DNA from: Dendrolimus kikuchii
Lineage: Eukaryota > Arthropoda > Insecta > Lepidoptera > Lasiocampidae
DNA length: 64,000 nt
Reading direction: 5' to 3'
NCBI GenBank assembly: GCA_019925095.2
Contig: CM034413.1
Location: 13,351,001-13,415,000, forward strand
Position 1 is the first letter of the stretch. Each line of letters starts with the position of its first letter. This document shows, one piece after another, positions 51,940 to 62,294 of the stretch. The translations under genes were made by a program, and so were the position numbers. The notes under the pieces are model-generated. The model saw only the letters and a program-made list of their open reading frames with translations, made no database searches and was not told the origin of the DNA.

Positions 51940-52265
51940 GACCCCTGATAGAAAGTGCTTATCTTCGCATATAGACATTTGTAACACCAGGCGCGATACT
52001 AACGCGTTGCCGGCCTTGAAGGGGGTACTGGAACTTGGTCACTATCACCATAGTCATCATGGCGATTCTCTAGACCGGAGGTGGTAAGCATCTAAACGGG
52101 CAAATATCTTGCTACCTGGCTGTGGGTTGTTTTGTCATCTTTTACGCCGGGCTTATACTGTCCGTTCCTCCAGTAAATTGTTTATATCCCAATCTAAAAC
52201 CTGTCAACGCATTAGCTTCGCCTCTGGTATCGAAAATGTCTATGGGCGACGTTAACCACTTTATT
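51940..52265. mobile_element. degenerate P element (minus) followed by a V/P 3' end (plus)
   Basis: Bases 51940-52165 align, with many changes, to the reversed P consensus (GACATTTGTAACACCAG, GGGCAAATATCTTGCTACCT, CTGTGGGTTGTTTTGTC). Bases 52195-52262 are a plus-sense fragment of the V 3' end (GTCAACGCATTAGCTTCGCC). Confidence 0.65.
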
Positions 52266-52770
52266 TGTTTCTGCAAACCACGGGCCGCAAAAATAGCCTG
52301 TACTTTTGGAGGGTTTGCGTGGGGCGATGGCAAGACCAACACCTAGAGGCTCTAGAGGCACTGAATGGCAATTATCCCTGTCTACACCATTTGAAAATGC
52401 AGCCAAGCAAGCCCTTGTCAGTGTAGGACTGTTGTAGGAAATGAGAACAAACCGGGCTCTTGGGATGAAATGCTAATAGAACTATGGGGACTATGGTGTC
52501 TGCCCGTCGCAATGTTCGAGGAACATGCATAAAATGGGCAGACTGTGACTCGCCACTCCCTGCATGGGCCTCAAAAAAAATGCCGTACAAACCGGCGAGG
52601 GGCAACATGGGTAAGTCCTGCAGGTTAATCGAAGCTACTTTCGACGTTATGCCATTTACCACTTCAACCCCCTGGAGCTTGAGTCTTAGCTCTAACGATT
52701 TCGACTCCGTGCCGGCTGACTAGCAAGCACGGAGGCGAGGGCCTTGCCTTCTTGGCCCCCTGGTTTTATT
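52266..52770. other. GC-rich retroelement-like debris
   Basis: Open frames on both strands with no recognised domain. CTAGCAAGCACGGAGGCGAG near 52721 looks like a LINE 3' UTR, by feel only. Confidence 0.25.
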
Positions 52771-52782
52771 ATTATTATTTAT

Positions 52783-53009
52783 ACATACATACATAGCTTC
52801 ACACCAGTTCCCTTGCAGGGTAGGCACGAACGACAGAGCGCCATTTAGGCTTATTCTTACACACCTCACTTGCTTCTTTGACATTCATAACTCTTGTCAT
52901 GCACGCTCGTCTGTTCTTAAGGCTCCTGACATCACCTTCTGCTAGTACACGATCAATTTGATCATGGAAGGTGTGTCGTGGCCTTCCACGACTTCTGCAT
53001 CCATCCATA
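52783..53009 (-). mobile_element. RTE-A LINE 3' end
   Basis: The minus strand reads MDGCRSRGRPRHTFHDQIDR to YPARELV (normally YPARELA). TSD ATTATTTAT (52774-52782 and 53010-53018). Confidence 0.92.
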
Positions 53010-53018
53010 ATTATTTAT

Positions 53019-53779
53019 GTCACAGCTAAATCTGAAAATATTCTATATACTCGTAATATTAATTTCCAAAGCGGACCATCGGGCTCACATGTGCAGATCT
53101 GGGTCTAAATCAGAACCATATACTGGCACGATGGTGACTCCGCTTATTATTATCAAATCAGAAGTAAACACTTGAATATTGATAACAGTTCCTTGCGTCT
53201 GCTCCTATTTTTACCTATTTTATAACTTTTATGTATTTTACACGACTCTGGGGCACGACTAAACGCATGAGGTTTCTTTGCCACAGTGGAATATTTATAT
53301 GAATGTAAGCATGTTGGAATTTTTTTAATGATAATTGTTCATTAGCTTGTCCTCATACGATAATTGAAAATCTTCAAATGTTCAAAAGTGTCTAATATGA
53401 AACAAGACTTAGCCCTTATGAATGGGTGGAATTCTCCTCAATGGTTCCACTTTTCAGCAAACACCAGATCTTCGTACGTAATTTTATGTGTTTACGTAAT
53501 TCCAATAAAATATATCGACCTTTGGCATTGCAGCACCACTCGCGTTGGGTTATTTACACGTTTGAATGCAAATTATTATAAATATAGTGTAAGCTTGTGC
53601 AGGTTCACGTCGTTCTGACTTGCGAGCTCTCTGAATGCAGTCTCTAGGTGTTAAATACCTGATCCAATGAATTTATTTAGTGTTCCATATGTCTCTGCTC
53701 CATCTGAGATAATGTTAGTATTAGTGATCGTTTCACGCAGATGTAGCGATGGGTTTAATGCGTTACTTGTGACGCCACA
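53019..53779. other. unassigned AT-rich stretch
   Basis: No gene recognised. Confidence 0.3.
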
Positions 53780-54070
53780 TCTATATATTAATACGTGAAG
53801 CAAAAACTTTGTACCCCTTTTTACGAAAACTGCGCGGACGAGTATGAAATTTCGCGCACTTATAGTTTATATAGAGAAGGAGTGTGATAGTTTTTTAAAA
53901 TTATGCATAAACAATACATTAAATCGATAAAAAAACCATTACACACACTACCATGTATTTGATACACACACGCATATATACTCTTTTGTTTATTGTTAAA
54001 GTTATAGTTTATGACAACAGAACCTTAATGTTCAAACTTATAATTTAAATTAATTGTTATGGTTGAATTG
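53780..54070 (+). mobile_element. Helitron-like element H1 with degraded 3' end
   Basis: Perfect 5' end A|TCTATATATTAATACGTGAA. The body includes CATTACACACACTACCATGT. The 3' hairpin and CTAG are lost or diverged (GGTTGAATTGTTAATG). Confidence 0.75.
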
Positions 54071-54600
54071 TTAATGATGTTAAAAATTAACAGACAATGT
54101 ATAATGTATATCCACTAATGTAGCTAGTCATTAACAGCGTTATTTTTAGTGCTATAAACAAGACGCATTTGGCTACAGACACTAATACTGTCATTGTCCC
54201 AGGTCGAGTAGGAACAATAGAAAATGAATGAAAGAATGATATGAATTGATAAGGTGAGAAATGAATACATAAGGAGATCTTTGAAAGTTGCATTTGTGAT
54301 TGAAAAATTGGGAGGAAGGAGACTTAGTCTTCTATGAGCATATAAAACTGGAGAATAGGTACAAATGTAAAGGTAGGACAATAATTAGAAATAAGGGTAC
54401 ATAACTATACAAGAGTATATATTTTAGTATATGAGTATTAAGAAACCAATAAATAAATAAGTAAGAGTAAATTTAAAATAGCTATAGTAATAAGAGATCT
54501 AAAATGAAACTGAAGCCAAGCACCAAGCATGTAATAGAGTTAAGGACCAATTGTAACTTTGAAAAAGGTAAAGAAAATAAGAAAAAAGATAAACATTTTT
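54071..54600. other. unassigned AT-rich stretch
   Basis: No gene recognised. Confidence 0.3.
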
Positions 54601-54914
54601 ATCCGTGCAGGAACGGAGAAAGAATACAATTTTCTGCGTTGGGGCGGCCTGTCGTAAGAGGCGACAAAACAACCCACGGCTAGGTGGTAGGGCATTTGCC
54701 CGACTGGATGGCTACCACCCCTGGTCTAAAGTATGTCGCCATAACAACCTTGAGTTGTGTTCCGGCATTAGTGACCAGGTTCCAGTCTCCCTTAAGAGAG
54801 CAGCAGCGCATTTGTAGCACTTTTGGTGTTGCAAATGTCCATAGGCGATGGTAACCGGTTTCCATCAAGTGGGCCGTCTGTCTGTCTGCTGAACTCCTGC
54901 AATAAAAAAAAAAC
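54601..54914 (+). mobile_element. P-family short interspersed element, full length
   Basis: ATCCGTGCAGGAACGGAG to CTCCTGCAATAAAAAAAAA. One of the copies closest to the consensus by eye. Confidence 0.9.
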
Positions 54915-55106
54915 AAAGAATAAAAGACAAAATATATAAAAAAAGAAAAATAGTACCCAAATACGCAATATAAAAAAGACCGGACAAATCATGTTCGTCC
55001 GGTGGTCATTTTTTTGAGTTAAAAAAATATATTTACAGGTAGGCCTACGTCCAGCAGTGGACAGAGATTGACTGAAGAAAAGAAAGTCGTGCTTCCTTTA
55101 TTATAT

Positions 55107-55274
55107 ACATACATACATAACTTCGCGCCAGTTCCCTCGCGGGGTAGGCACGAACAACATTGCGCCATTTAGGCTTATTCTTACACACCTCACTTGCTTC
55201 TTTGACATTCATAACTCTTGTCATGCGCGCTCGTCTGTTCTTAAGGCTCCTGACATCACCTTCTGCTAGTACAC
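55107..55274 (-). mobile_element. RTE-A LINE 3' end, short
   Basis: Minus-strand tail from the RVLAEGDV region to the CATA tail. A 40-base RTE-C scrap (GGCCTACGTCCAGCAGTGGA) lies just upstream at 55040. No clear TSD. Confidence 0.85.
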
Positions 55275-56004
55275 GTATATAAATACTAAATATTGTAATA
55301 CATTATGTTTTAAACGGGCAAATATTTGTTAGTAAAATGCCTACCATTGATCTAACGGTGAGGTAGGGACACCGGAAATGTATTCTACATTTAACGATAG
55401 CATTATAATGATGATAGATAGATGAACTTGACGAACTGTAAGGTCTTCATATTATAATCTTCTTTACGTTCTCTCAAAACCATGTAGTCTTCTAAGTACG
55501 TATGTTAAGCATCTCGGCTCAATATTGAATCGATCTTGATTTAATATGATACTTTAGAGGCTACGGATATTTAATCATCGTCGGTGGGTCATGACTCGCA
55601 CTGGTATGATATTTTTTTTTGTGAAAGCTACAGAATTGGGGCCCTGTTTAAATTTGGTACGTATCCTGTGTTTAACGATATTCGATCTAAGGGTGCATTA
55701 TTTTCATTCGTGACTTTGACCTAATTTTATATCGTGATCCAATTTCAAGCAAGCAATAATCGTAATGTATACATACTCGAGAGTGATCCGGAATCAACAG
55801 TTTAATCTCGGTATCTTCAGCCGTTTCAATATGCGCGTGAACTGTGCGTTTCCTTATGCACATGTGTTGGCGCATGAAACTATTATTAGAGTTAGTGCAC
55901 TGCAACTACCGGTCTCTATTAGTGCATGTTCGATCTACAGTTCCGTACACACTGAACGTTATGTGACGATAATCAATTTCTCGTTACGTTTTATTATGTG
56001 AATC
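55275..56004. other. unassigned
   Basis: Short open frames only (e.g. 55765-56001); none recognised. Confidence 0.3.
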
Positions 56005-56140
56005 AATGAATGAATGAAAACGCTTTACTGTCCACCAATAATTAAAACTATATTCTTAAAACTAAGTACAGTAAATGTTGAATGAGGGGCGGCCTTATCG
56101 CTTAAAGCGATCTCTTCCAGGCAACCCCCTAAACTAAGGG
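56005..56140 (-). repeat. LINE 3' UTR-like repeat (family U)
   Basis: GGGCGGCCTTATCGCTTAAA, then GCGATCTCTTCCAGGCAACC, as at 33690. Confidence 0.6.
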
Positions 56141-56782
56141 GAAAATATTAAGACACCAGTGGCGATGATGACAATAAATAATAAGAAACATTCCAAGAAT
56201 AAATAAATAATAATATACTGTACAATAATAAGACATCATACTATTTAGAGAATCAGCAGCATGTTTTAGACTTGCGAGGACCAGAGAAATTTAATAATAT
56301 GTGTATTAAATTATTCGATTTTTGAAGCGCTTGGGTATAAGTCAATTATATTTTCCATCCTTTAATAATACACTACATAACCGCGGCTAATTTGGAGCAG
56401 TAGATTTCAGAAATGCAACTTAGAATTTTTGTCTGTCTGTGCTGTTAGAGCATCGCGTGGAAAATACTGAACTGATTTAAATAAAAGTTGGCTCAGGGCC
56501 TGTCCATATAGGCCCACGCCTGCCAGGGCACGCGGAGGCGGGCATTCCATATACCCGTAGGCCCGTAGCCCTGGCATAAGGCGCAGGACGGAACACCCAG
56601 GGGTTTTAGTGGATATCCCTAACTGGGGAGGGGCAATAGCGTGGCACCAGTTCAGATTGGGCACGCTAGTGCCAGCCCCGATCTGACGAATCCAACACTC
56701 ACGGGTCGCAAATTATCCCCCCAGGCTTCAGTCTGTCGCGGCTTAGTCCTCAAACGGATTTTGCCAAACCAAAAAGGGGGCT
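56141..56782. other. AT-rich, then GC-rich retroelement-like patch at 56480-56770
   Basis: GGCCCACGCCTGCCAGGGCA and GGAACACCCAGGGGTTTTAG look like the 3' region of a non-LTR element. No domain is readable. Confidence 0.3.
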
Positions 56783-56960
56783 AGCTTATATCCCGGGTCA
56801 ACACGTACGATACTATTTATCCCGATAAATAACGTCGTTTCCGTGGAATTGACGAGTTAGCTAAAAAGGCGCTGCGCTCGCGTTTTTTCGTTGCTGCCGT
56901 TGCAGTACACTAACAAATACGTGATTGACATGCCAACGCGAACGAAGTTCCGCTAGCAGT
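56783..56960 (+). repeat. repeat F
   Basis: TATATCCCGGGTCAACACGT and TTATCCCGATAAATAACGTC, with CACTAACAAATACGTGATTG, shared with 48550 and in part 50890. Confidence 0.5.
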
Positions 56961-57218
56961 GGTGGTCCGAAATAAGTCGCTCGCAAAAATAATTGTGTAA
57001 GTGAAACATATGTCACACACGAACATTTGCTTGATTGGGTGATTATCAATAGATGAAAAATTAAAATATTGGAGTAAATACATACAGTAATATTTTGTGT
57101 TGCTAATTGGCCAGGGTAAAGACGGAAGAAGAACTTTTTAAGTTCTTTTGAGTATTGTTGTTCGAGCTAGCAATAGCCGTACATTGCCGTGCCAGCGATT
57201 TACGCCATTTTAACATAC

Positions 57219-57663
57219 CGTTACATGCCGACAAAAGTGAATGCACACCAGCGTGCCATAAAGCACAGTTTATTACCTTCCCTCATTTGGACTTCTTTTG
57301 TTTACTTAGAAGAACAGTCTATTGTGTATTGTACTAGTTTATGGCCGTTCGCAGGAATAATTAAGCAGGTGTGCGGATTACGTTTTCTGGGAAATTGCGT
57401 CGACGCTTGGCAGGTAGACATATTGTATTTGTATAGTTGAGTCTAGCGAGAACGGCAGTCAAGCGATGATTACAATACAAGCAAGACGTGTGTACATTCG
57501 ATAATCTGTATAGAGACGGACGTTGCGCATGTTATTGAATCGTGCAGTTTGTATTGGTTGTGTCCAGTTATATTTGTACCTGTGTTATACGTGTTTGTAT
57601 AGTTCTAATAAATTCTATAGTAATTCCAACGGCATTTTTAATTCGAGTCCCGCACTCGCAACA
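57219..57663 (+). mobile_element. solo LTR (family L), copy 6
   Basis: Start CGTTACATGCCGACAAAAGT (first T mutated to C) and end CGCAACA, with an exact ATAC duplication (57215-57218 and 57664-57667). AATAAA at ~57607. 445 bp, sense strand plus. Confidence 0.87.
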
Positions 57664-57667
57664 ATAC

Positions 57668-58294
57668 AACGTTAGTCAGTACTCGTCCAGCACGTACTCT
57701 GGTCCTAGCACAACAACTTCATTAGTAAAACTTTAGCAATAAACAATTTACATCTCGAAACTTCTATCATTAACACCCCTATGTAGGAGAACGTATAAAG
57801 CATATTTTGTCATACGATATTTTTACAAGTCCCGATATTATTTAAAAATATCGTTACTAGTTTGAATACGCTCTTAGGAAATAAGCAATATTGTTTATAA
57901 TTAGTTTAGTTCCCTATAGGCATCGTAGTGGGAAGTCTCATGGCGGTCTATTTATGCCTAAGTGAATGTAGAGCATCGGTTCTGTCCTAGGTTTAATTAC
58001 GACTATTGACGGACTGACCGTCCTCCGGGTCCATTCACAGCAAGACCCATTGTTCCGTACCATTGCAGTACTATAGAAACTCGATGGAGCTTATATTAAC
58101 ATTTTAAGAACTCATATTTTTTTCATTTTTAATATTCTTCTTTTCCCGACAGACAAGTGGATCAGATTATTCTATTTTTAAAAGTGATAAAGCCATGTTG
58201 GTATCGTCATCTTGATTACAACTCTTAGGGTTGGTTCGATCCGTGTGACACCGTGCTACCACAGAATATCGACATGAAACGGTCAGCGTTGAGC
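57668..58294. other. unassigned AT-rich stretch
   Basis: No gene recognised. Confidence 0.3.
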
Positions 58295-58480
58295 TAATCG
58301 TGTTTCGTATGATGAGTGACAGTTCCGATGGCCTGTGTCCCTTTATTCTTATCGCACCTTCTCCATCTCAACTCTCTATTCAGCCCCTCTATCCCATTTA
58401 CTTTATCCCATCCTTCCTATCTCATCCTAAAGGCTGGCAAGGCGTTAACTTCGTCCAAACGTCTATAGGCGACGATAACC
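58295..58480 (+). repeat. family V fragment
   Basis: CTCATCGTACGAA-like start, CCCCTCTATCCCATTTAC, AAAGGCTGGCAAGGCGTTAA and a diverged CTATAGGCGACGATAACCAC end. Confidence 0.55.
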
Positions 58481-58930
58481 ACTTTTCAGTAAGTAAGTAA
58501 GAAAGAAAGAAAAATACTTTATTTGAATACATATTATTACCATATGCATAGCATATTTTGAGAGTTAAGTGGGCCATGTGTCTGTTTATGAGCTTCGCAA
58601 TAAAAATGATGCAGTACCTTACATTGTCTCAGTGAGTATAAAATGAGTACGATAACCGTAGTAGCGTCTTTATCATACATCCACGTTCAACAACAATAAG
58701 CTGGAGACAAGCGTGTGTTTGTTTATTCTATTGTCTTTGCATATGAAAGCTGCAAGGGAAGTCGAGTGACAGCGCTTTGTGTATTCCACGCTGACTTGAC
58801 ATACATACAGACAGGTATATATTTGTATGTGTAGTTATATGCTTACATCTCAGACGAATAAAGTTATAGACGGAGCCTAGGTGAATAAGTGTCATATAAA
58901 ATGCAGCATTTACACTATCAGTACTAACTA

Positions 58931-59065
58931 ATACCTGGCTCTCACCCAGGAGGCTCGGGTTCGATTCCCGGTACCGGAACCAGGAGCCTCTACGTGTTGG
59001 CCTTCCCATGACCCCACGCAAGCCCTCCAAATGTCCGGGCCATTTTTATGGCCCGTGGTCTTGAA
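58931..59065 (+). mobile_element. tRNA-Glu(CTC)-derived SINE fragment
   Basis: Bases 58934-58950 form a perfect anticodon stem-loop (CCTGG-CTCTCAC-CCAGG; anticodon CTC). Bases 58955-58971 form the T arm (CGGGTTCGATTCCCG). The acceptor half ends GGAACCA, including CCA. The 5' half of the tRNA is missing or decayed, so it is not a functional gene. A non-tRNA body follows to about 59065, where Helitron H4 begins. Confidence 0.7.
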
Positions 59066-59070
59066 CGACA

Positions 59071-59475
59071 TACTAATAATATTATAAAGAGGTAAAGCTT
59101 GTGAGTTTGGATGTTCGGAGTAATCTCCAGTACTACTCATCCGATTTTGAAAATTCTTTCACCATTAGAAAGCTACATTATTCCCAAGTGACATAGGCTA
59201 TATTAGTTTGTGATTAATAATTCAAAAAACTTAAAATATTTTACGCCCAGCGAAGTGGTCACGGGAACGCCTGTCAAATATGTAACAGCAATAACGTTCC
59301 ACGCAAGAATTGCGCACATCCGCGTACGAGGCACTGCGAGTGCTTTCTGCGTTTATGAATTAATTAAAGGTTACAGAGCTTAATTAAACTTTGTCATGCG
59401 CGCGTGCGTGCGTGTGTGCATGGGTGCATGTGTATTTTTTAATGACGCGCAACGAAGTGGGTACGGGTCGGCTAG
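59071..59475 (+). mobile_element. Helitron-like element, family H4
   Basis: TACTAATAATATTATAAAGA start (TC lost). The 3' end CGCAACGAAGTGGGTACGGG, then TCGGCTAG|T. Aligns to 30965-31364 along its length; a hairpin base pair is weakened (GCGCA against TGGGT). Confidence 0.82.
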
Positions 59476-60143
59476 TTTTTTATCAATTTGTGTCCTCTCT
59501 GTTTTGTTTGTATCTGAACTGATTGAATTATTTGATACTAGTTCCTCGTAAAGCATTGTGGCGCAATCGGCTACCTTTAGCCGGCTTCACTTTGAAAGCT
59601 CGGGGCTCGGTCTACCTATTTGATTCGTCTGAGACTTACATAAACAAAGCTACGCATTGTATATAGTGTATGGAAATCGAGAAACCATGGTATGGGAAGA
59701 GCTCTTAATGAACTAGATGGCAACATTTTTCCTTAATTTCTTGACGTTTTATTATCAAAAATATATTTTATTAAGAACAAATAAATCAAAAGTTTATTTT
59801 TTTAGTGATTTGGTCCAAAAAGTACTTTTGACACCATTTATGGACCGTTTATTTGCCTCACTATCATTTAAAATTTCATATAAGCTTCATACAAGTAATG
59901 TCGAAATTAAACCGATGGTACTTACGGCAAGCGAATGAATGCTAAGATATAGGAACTGGCCATTAGTCGTCTAGAAGCTTTCCAATGTTCTGTTTTACTT
60001 CTTATTGTATCTTCTATCATAGTGTGATCATTAAAATGTTTATAGAATTATAAATCTATAGTAAGACTATGAATTTTTCTACAATATCAATGAGCTAAGA
60101 TAACTTGTTATTATGTTGTATATATTATTGCTTATGAACTTTT
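59476..60143. other. unassigned; putative intron sequence
   Basis: Bases 59558-59625 (TGTGGCGCAATCGGCTACCT) may be another tRNA-like SINE head. The open frame 59717-59938 is not recognised. Confidence 0.3.
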
Positions 60144-60218
60144 TTGTTTATTTTGTTACAGGTAAGTGCGCACATTACTACATTATCAAAAATACGTCTA
60201 CTAAATAATAAGGTAAGT
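60144..60218 (+). promoter_or_regulatory. recursive-splice (ratchet) site with downstream donor
   Basis: A pyrimidine tract (TTTTTTGTTTATTTTGTTACAG) ends exactly at AG|GTAAGT (junction 60161|60162), an acceptor fused to a perfect donor. A second perfect donor, AAG|GTAAGT, follows at 60213. This defines a 51-nt potential RS-exon (60162-60212) that has an in-frame TAA when read in phase with the candidate exon at 50111. This matches the ratchet-point architecture known from long insect introns. Confidence 0.55.
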
Positions 60219-60249
60219 ACAAAATGTATAAACTTAATCAACCTAGGTT

Positions 60250-60400
60250 AGCGCCATCTGTTATCGTATTGTTAGTTTACGTGCGTTCGATTTGCAAAAT
60301 TTAATTGCGTACTTTCGTTACTCAACGTTAGATGGCGCGCAACGCTTGTTGCCTTTCGAAGTGTTGACACTGACCGACGATACGTAACACTAGATGGCGT
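60250..60400. promoter_or_regulatory. cluster of three AGATGGCG words (CTCF-core-like)
   Basis: GCGCCATCTG (60251-60260, reverse sense), TTAGATGGCGC (60329-60339) and CACTAGATGGCG (60388-60399). The last closely fits the animal CTCF core. More isolated AGATGGC words lie at ~59715 and ~61344. Confidence 0.4.
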
Positions 60401-60878
60401 AACCAGTATTTGTGATAAAACTGGTCGAGTACAATAAATGACTTCATTTCTCAAAAGGATTTGTTTTTATTATGGAAATGTTGTTACGTTATTTCTATTT
60501 TAAGACCTGATTTATTGGAGTCTCTTTCTCAAGGACTATAATTAAGCGACTTGAGCACAATACCATACATTTTTAATGATCTCACACGTACAAAATATGT
60601 GTATTTAATTTAAATTAAAAAAGTGGTCTGCACTTTTTGCTAGACTCATCCTAATTTATGTATAATTCTATATTATATATAATTATATTATGCGATAAAA
60701 AAATCATTAGTTCTTACGGCGCGATTGTAGAATCGTGTCGTAAGAAATTAAATGGTAGTATGGTTTCAACCTTATATAGATTTATCTCAGTTAGTTAGTT
60801 ACTTTCTCTTTCTTTCTCTTCAAAGTATTTCTTTTTGTACTGAAAATACCTACTTAAAATACTGTCGAATAGTTATTA
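60401..60878. other. AT-rich, unassigned
   Basis: No gene recognised. Confidence 0.3.
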
Positions 60879-61184
60879 CTAGCGGTCGCCCGTGGTCGAA
60901 ATTCGACCGTAATTATTTATTGTCAAAGACTATACTTCCACAATCGCAGATTTCGCCAAGGCTACACTGTTAATTTGACTTTATCAATAAACAAAAGAGT
61001 ATAATATAGGCGTGTGTGTGTCAAATACATGGTAGTGTGTGTAATGTTTTTTTATTGATTTAATGTATTTTTTGTGCATAATTTAAAAATAATATTAGCA
61101 TTTGTCGCTTTTTCCCTATATAAACTCCACGCAATTTTCGTAAAAAGGGGTACAAAGTTTTTGCTTCACGTATTAATATATAGA
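60879..61184 (-). mobile_element. Helitron-like element H1, intact reference copy
   Basis: The minus strand starts A|TCTATATATTAATACGTGAA. It ends with the 15-bp palindrome GGTCGAATTTCGACC, then ACGGGCGACCG and CTAG|T. 306 bp, no coding. All Helitron terminal hallmarks are present. Confidence 0.88.
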
Positions 61185-61774
61185 TTATTTATAAACTGCA
61201 CCACCTGATTTTGAAAATCTAAAAGTCCTATCCTAGGGTTGTTTAAAAGAAATCGCTTTTTAGCGTTAACGCCATAGAAGAATACTAGATCATGACAATT
61301 TTTTTGCTAAAAACCGTTACTCCTAACACACTCTTGCAATCACAGATGGCGTTATTAGTCCGTCCTTGTTTCTATTTAAAATCTCTAAACTTTCAAGCAA
61401 TGCTTATAAAATGTATTTTTAAACTTCAATTATTTCTTAATTAAGTCCTAATGAACTCCTTTTCAAAGTCGTAAATTTCATGATAATGCTTTGAGTGTAT
61501 TTTAAAAAGTTATCGATCTATTTAAATTCATATTCATAGTAAAAACTTAGTACCCGAAGTGATTAGTCACTAACTCCTAGCCGTGTATGCGCTGTATGTA
61601 AAACACTCTTTGGAACTGCATAATTGTCTTACATGCAGGACTATTGCACATTGTAGTGATGTCATAAATCATATTTGTGTTGGGTTAGCCAGACCGCAGC
61701 TGACGTACGACTAATCATGTTTTGTTAAACAAATACTAGTCATTGATGGGCTCAGTTAGAATAATATTGTATTG
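61185..61774. other. AT-rich, unassigned
   Basis: No gene recognised. Confidence 0.3.
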
Positions 61775-61787
61775 AAATTAATAAAAT

Positions 61788-62228
61788 ATGGTATGGAAGA
61801 GAGAGCATGAAAGTAGAGTAAACGCGGTCGAGATGCGAGCACTGCGCAAAATCTGCGAAGTGACGCTCGCGGACCGCGTTCGTAATACCGAAGTAAGAAA
61901 GAGAGTTGGTCTGAAAGAGAGTGTCGGGGTGAAGGTAAGGAAAGGAATGCTCCGGTGGTTCGGGCATGTGGAAAGAATGCATGATGAAAGAATGACTAAA
62001 CAGATATACAATGCAAAAGTGGATGGATGCAGAAGTCGTGGAAGGCCACGACACACCTTCCATGATCAAATTGATCGTGTACTAGCAGAAGGTGATGTCA
62101 GGAGCCTTAAGAACAGACGAGCTTGCATGACAAGAATTATGAATGTCAAAGAGGCAAGTGAAGTGTGTAAGAATAAGCCTAAATGGCCCTCTGTTGTTCG
62201 TGCCTACCCCGCAAGGGAACTGGCGTGA
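61788..62228 (+). CDS. C-terminal fragment of an RTE-A reverse transcriptase
   Basis: One open frame of 146 codons: MVWKREHESRVNAVEMRALR, KICEVTLADRVRNTEVRKRV, RKGMLRWFGHVERMHDERM, GRPRHTFHDQIDRV and YPARELA. The start codon is accidental (truncation point). It differs from sisters at KICEV (normally KICGV) and KWPSV (normally KWRSV). No catalytic residues are included. Confidence 0.88.
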   Translation: MVWKREHESRVNAVEMRALRKICEVTLADRVRNTEVRKRVGLKESVGVKVRKGMLRWFGHVERMHDERMTKQIYNAKVDGCRSRGRPRHTFHDQIDRVLAEGDVRSLKNRRACMTRIMNVKEASEVCKNKPKWPSVVRAYPARELA

Positions 62229-62252
62229 AGTTATGTATGTATGTATGTACGT
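61788..62252 (+). mobile_element. RTE-A LINE 3' end
   Basis: TSD AAATTAATAAAAT (61775-61787 and 62253-62265) with a (TATG)n tail ending GTACGT. Confidence 0.94.
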
Positions 62253-62294
62253 AAATTAATAAAATTGATGTTCAAACATCGACTCTGACGGCAG

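Noticed and set aside
52122..52346. Open frames on both strands around 52.1-52.7 kb as genes
   Set aside because: The left part is a degenerate P/V repeat and the remainder has no recognised domain.
58934..58978. Functional tRNA-Glu gene
   Set aside because: Only the anticodon and T arms and acceptor 3' end are present. The D arm and 5' acceptor strand are not recognisable, and CCA is encoded.
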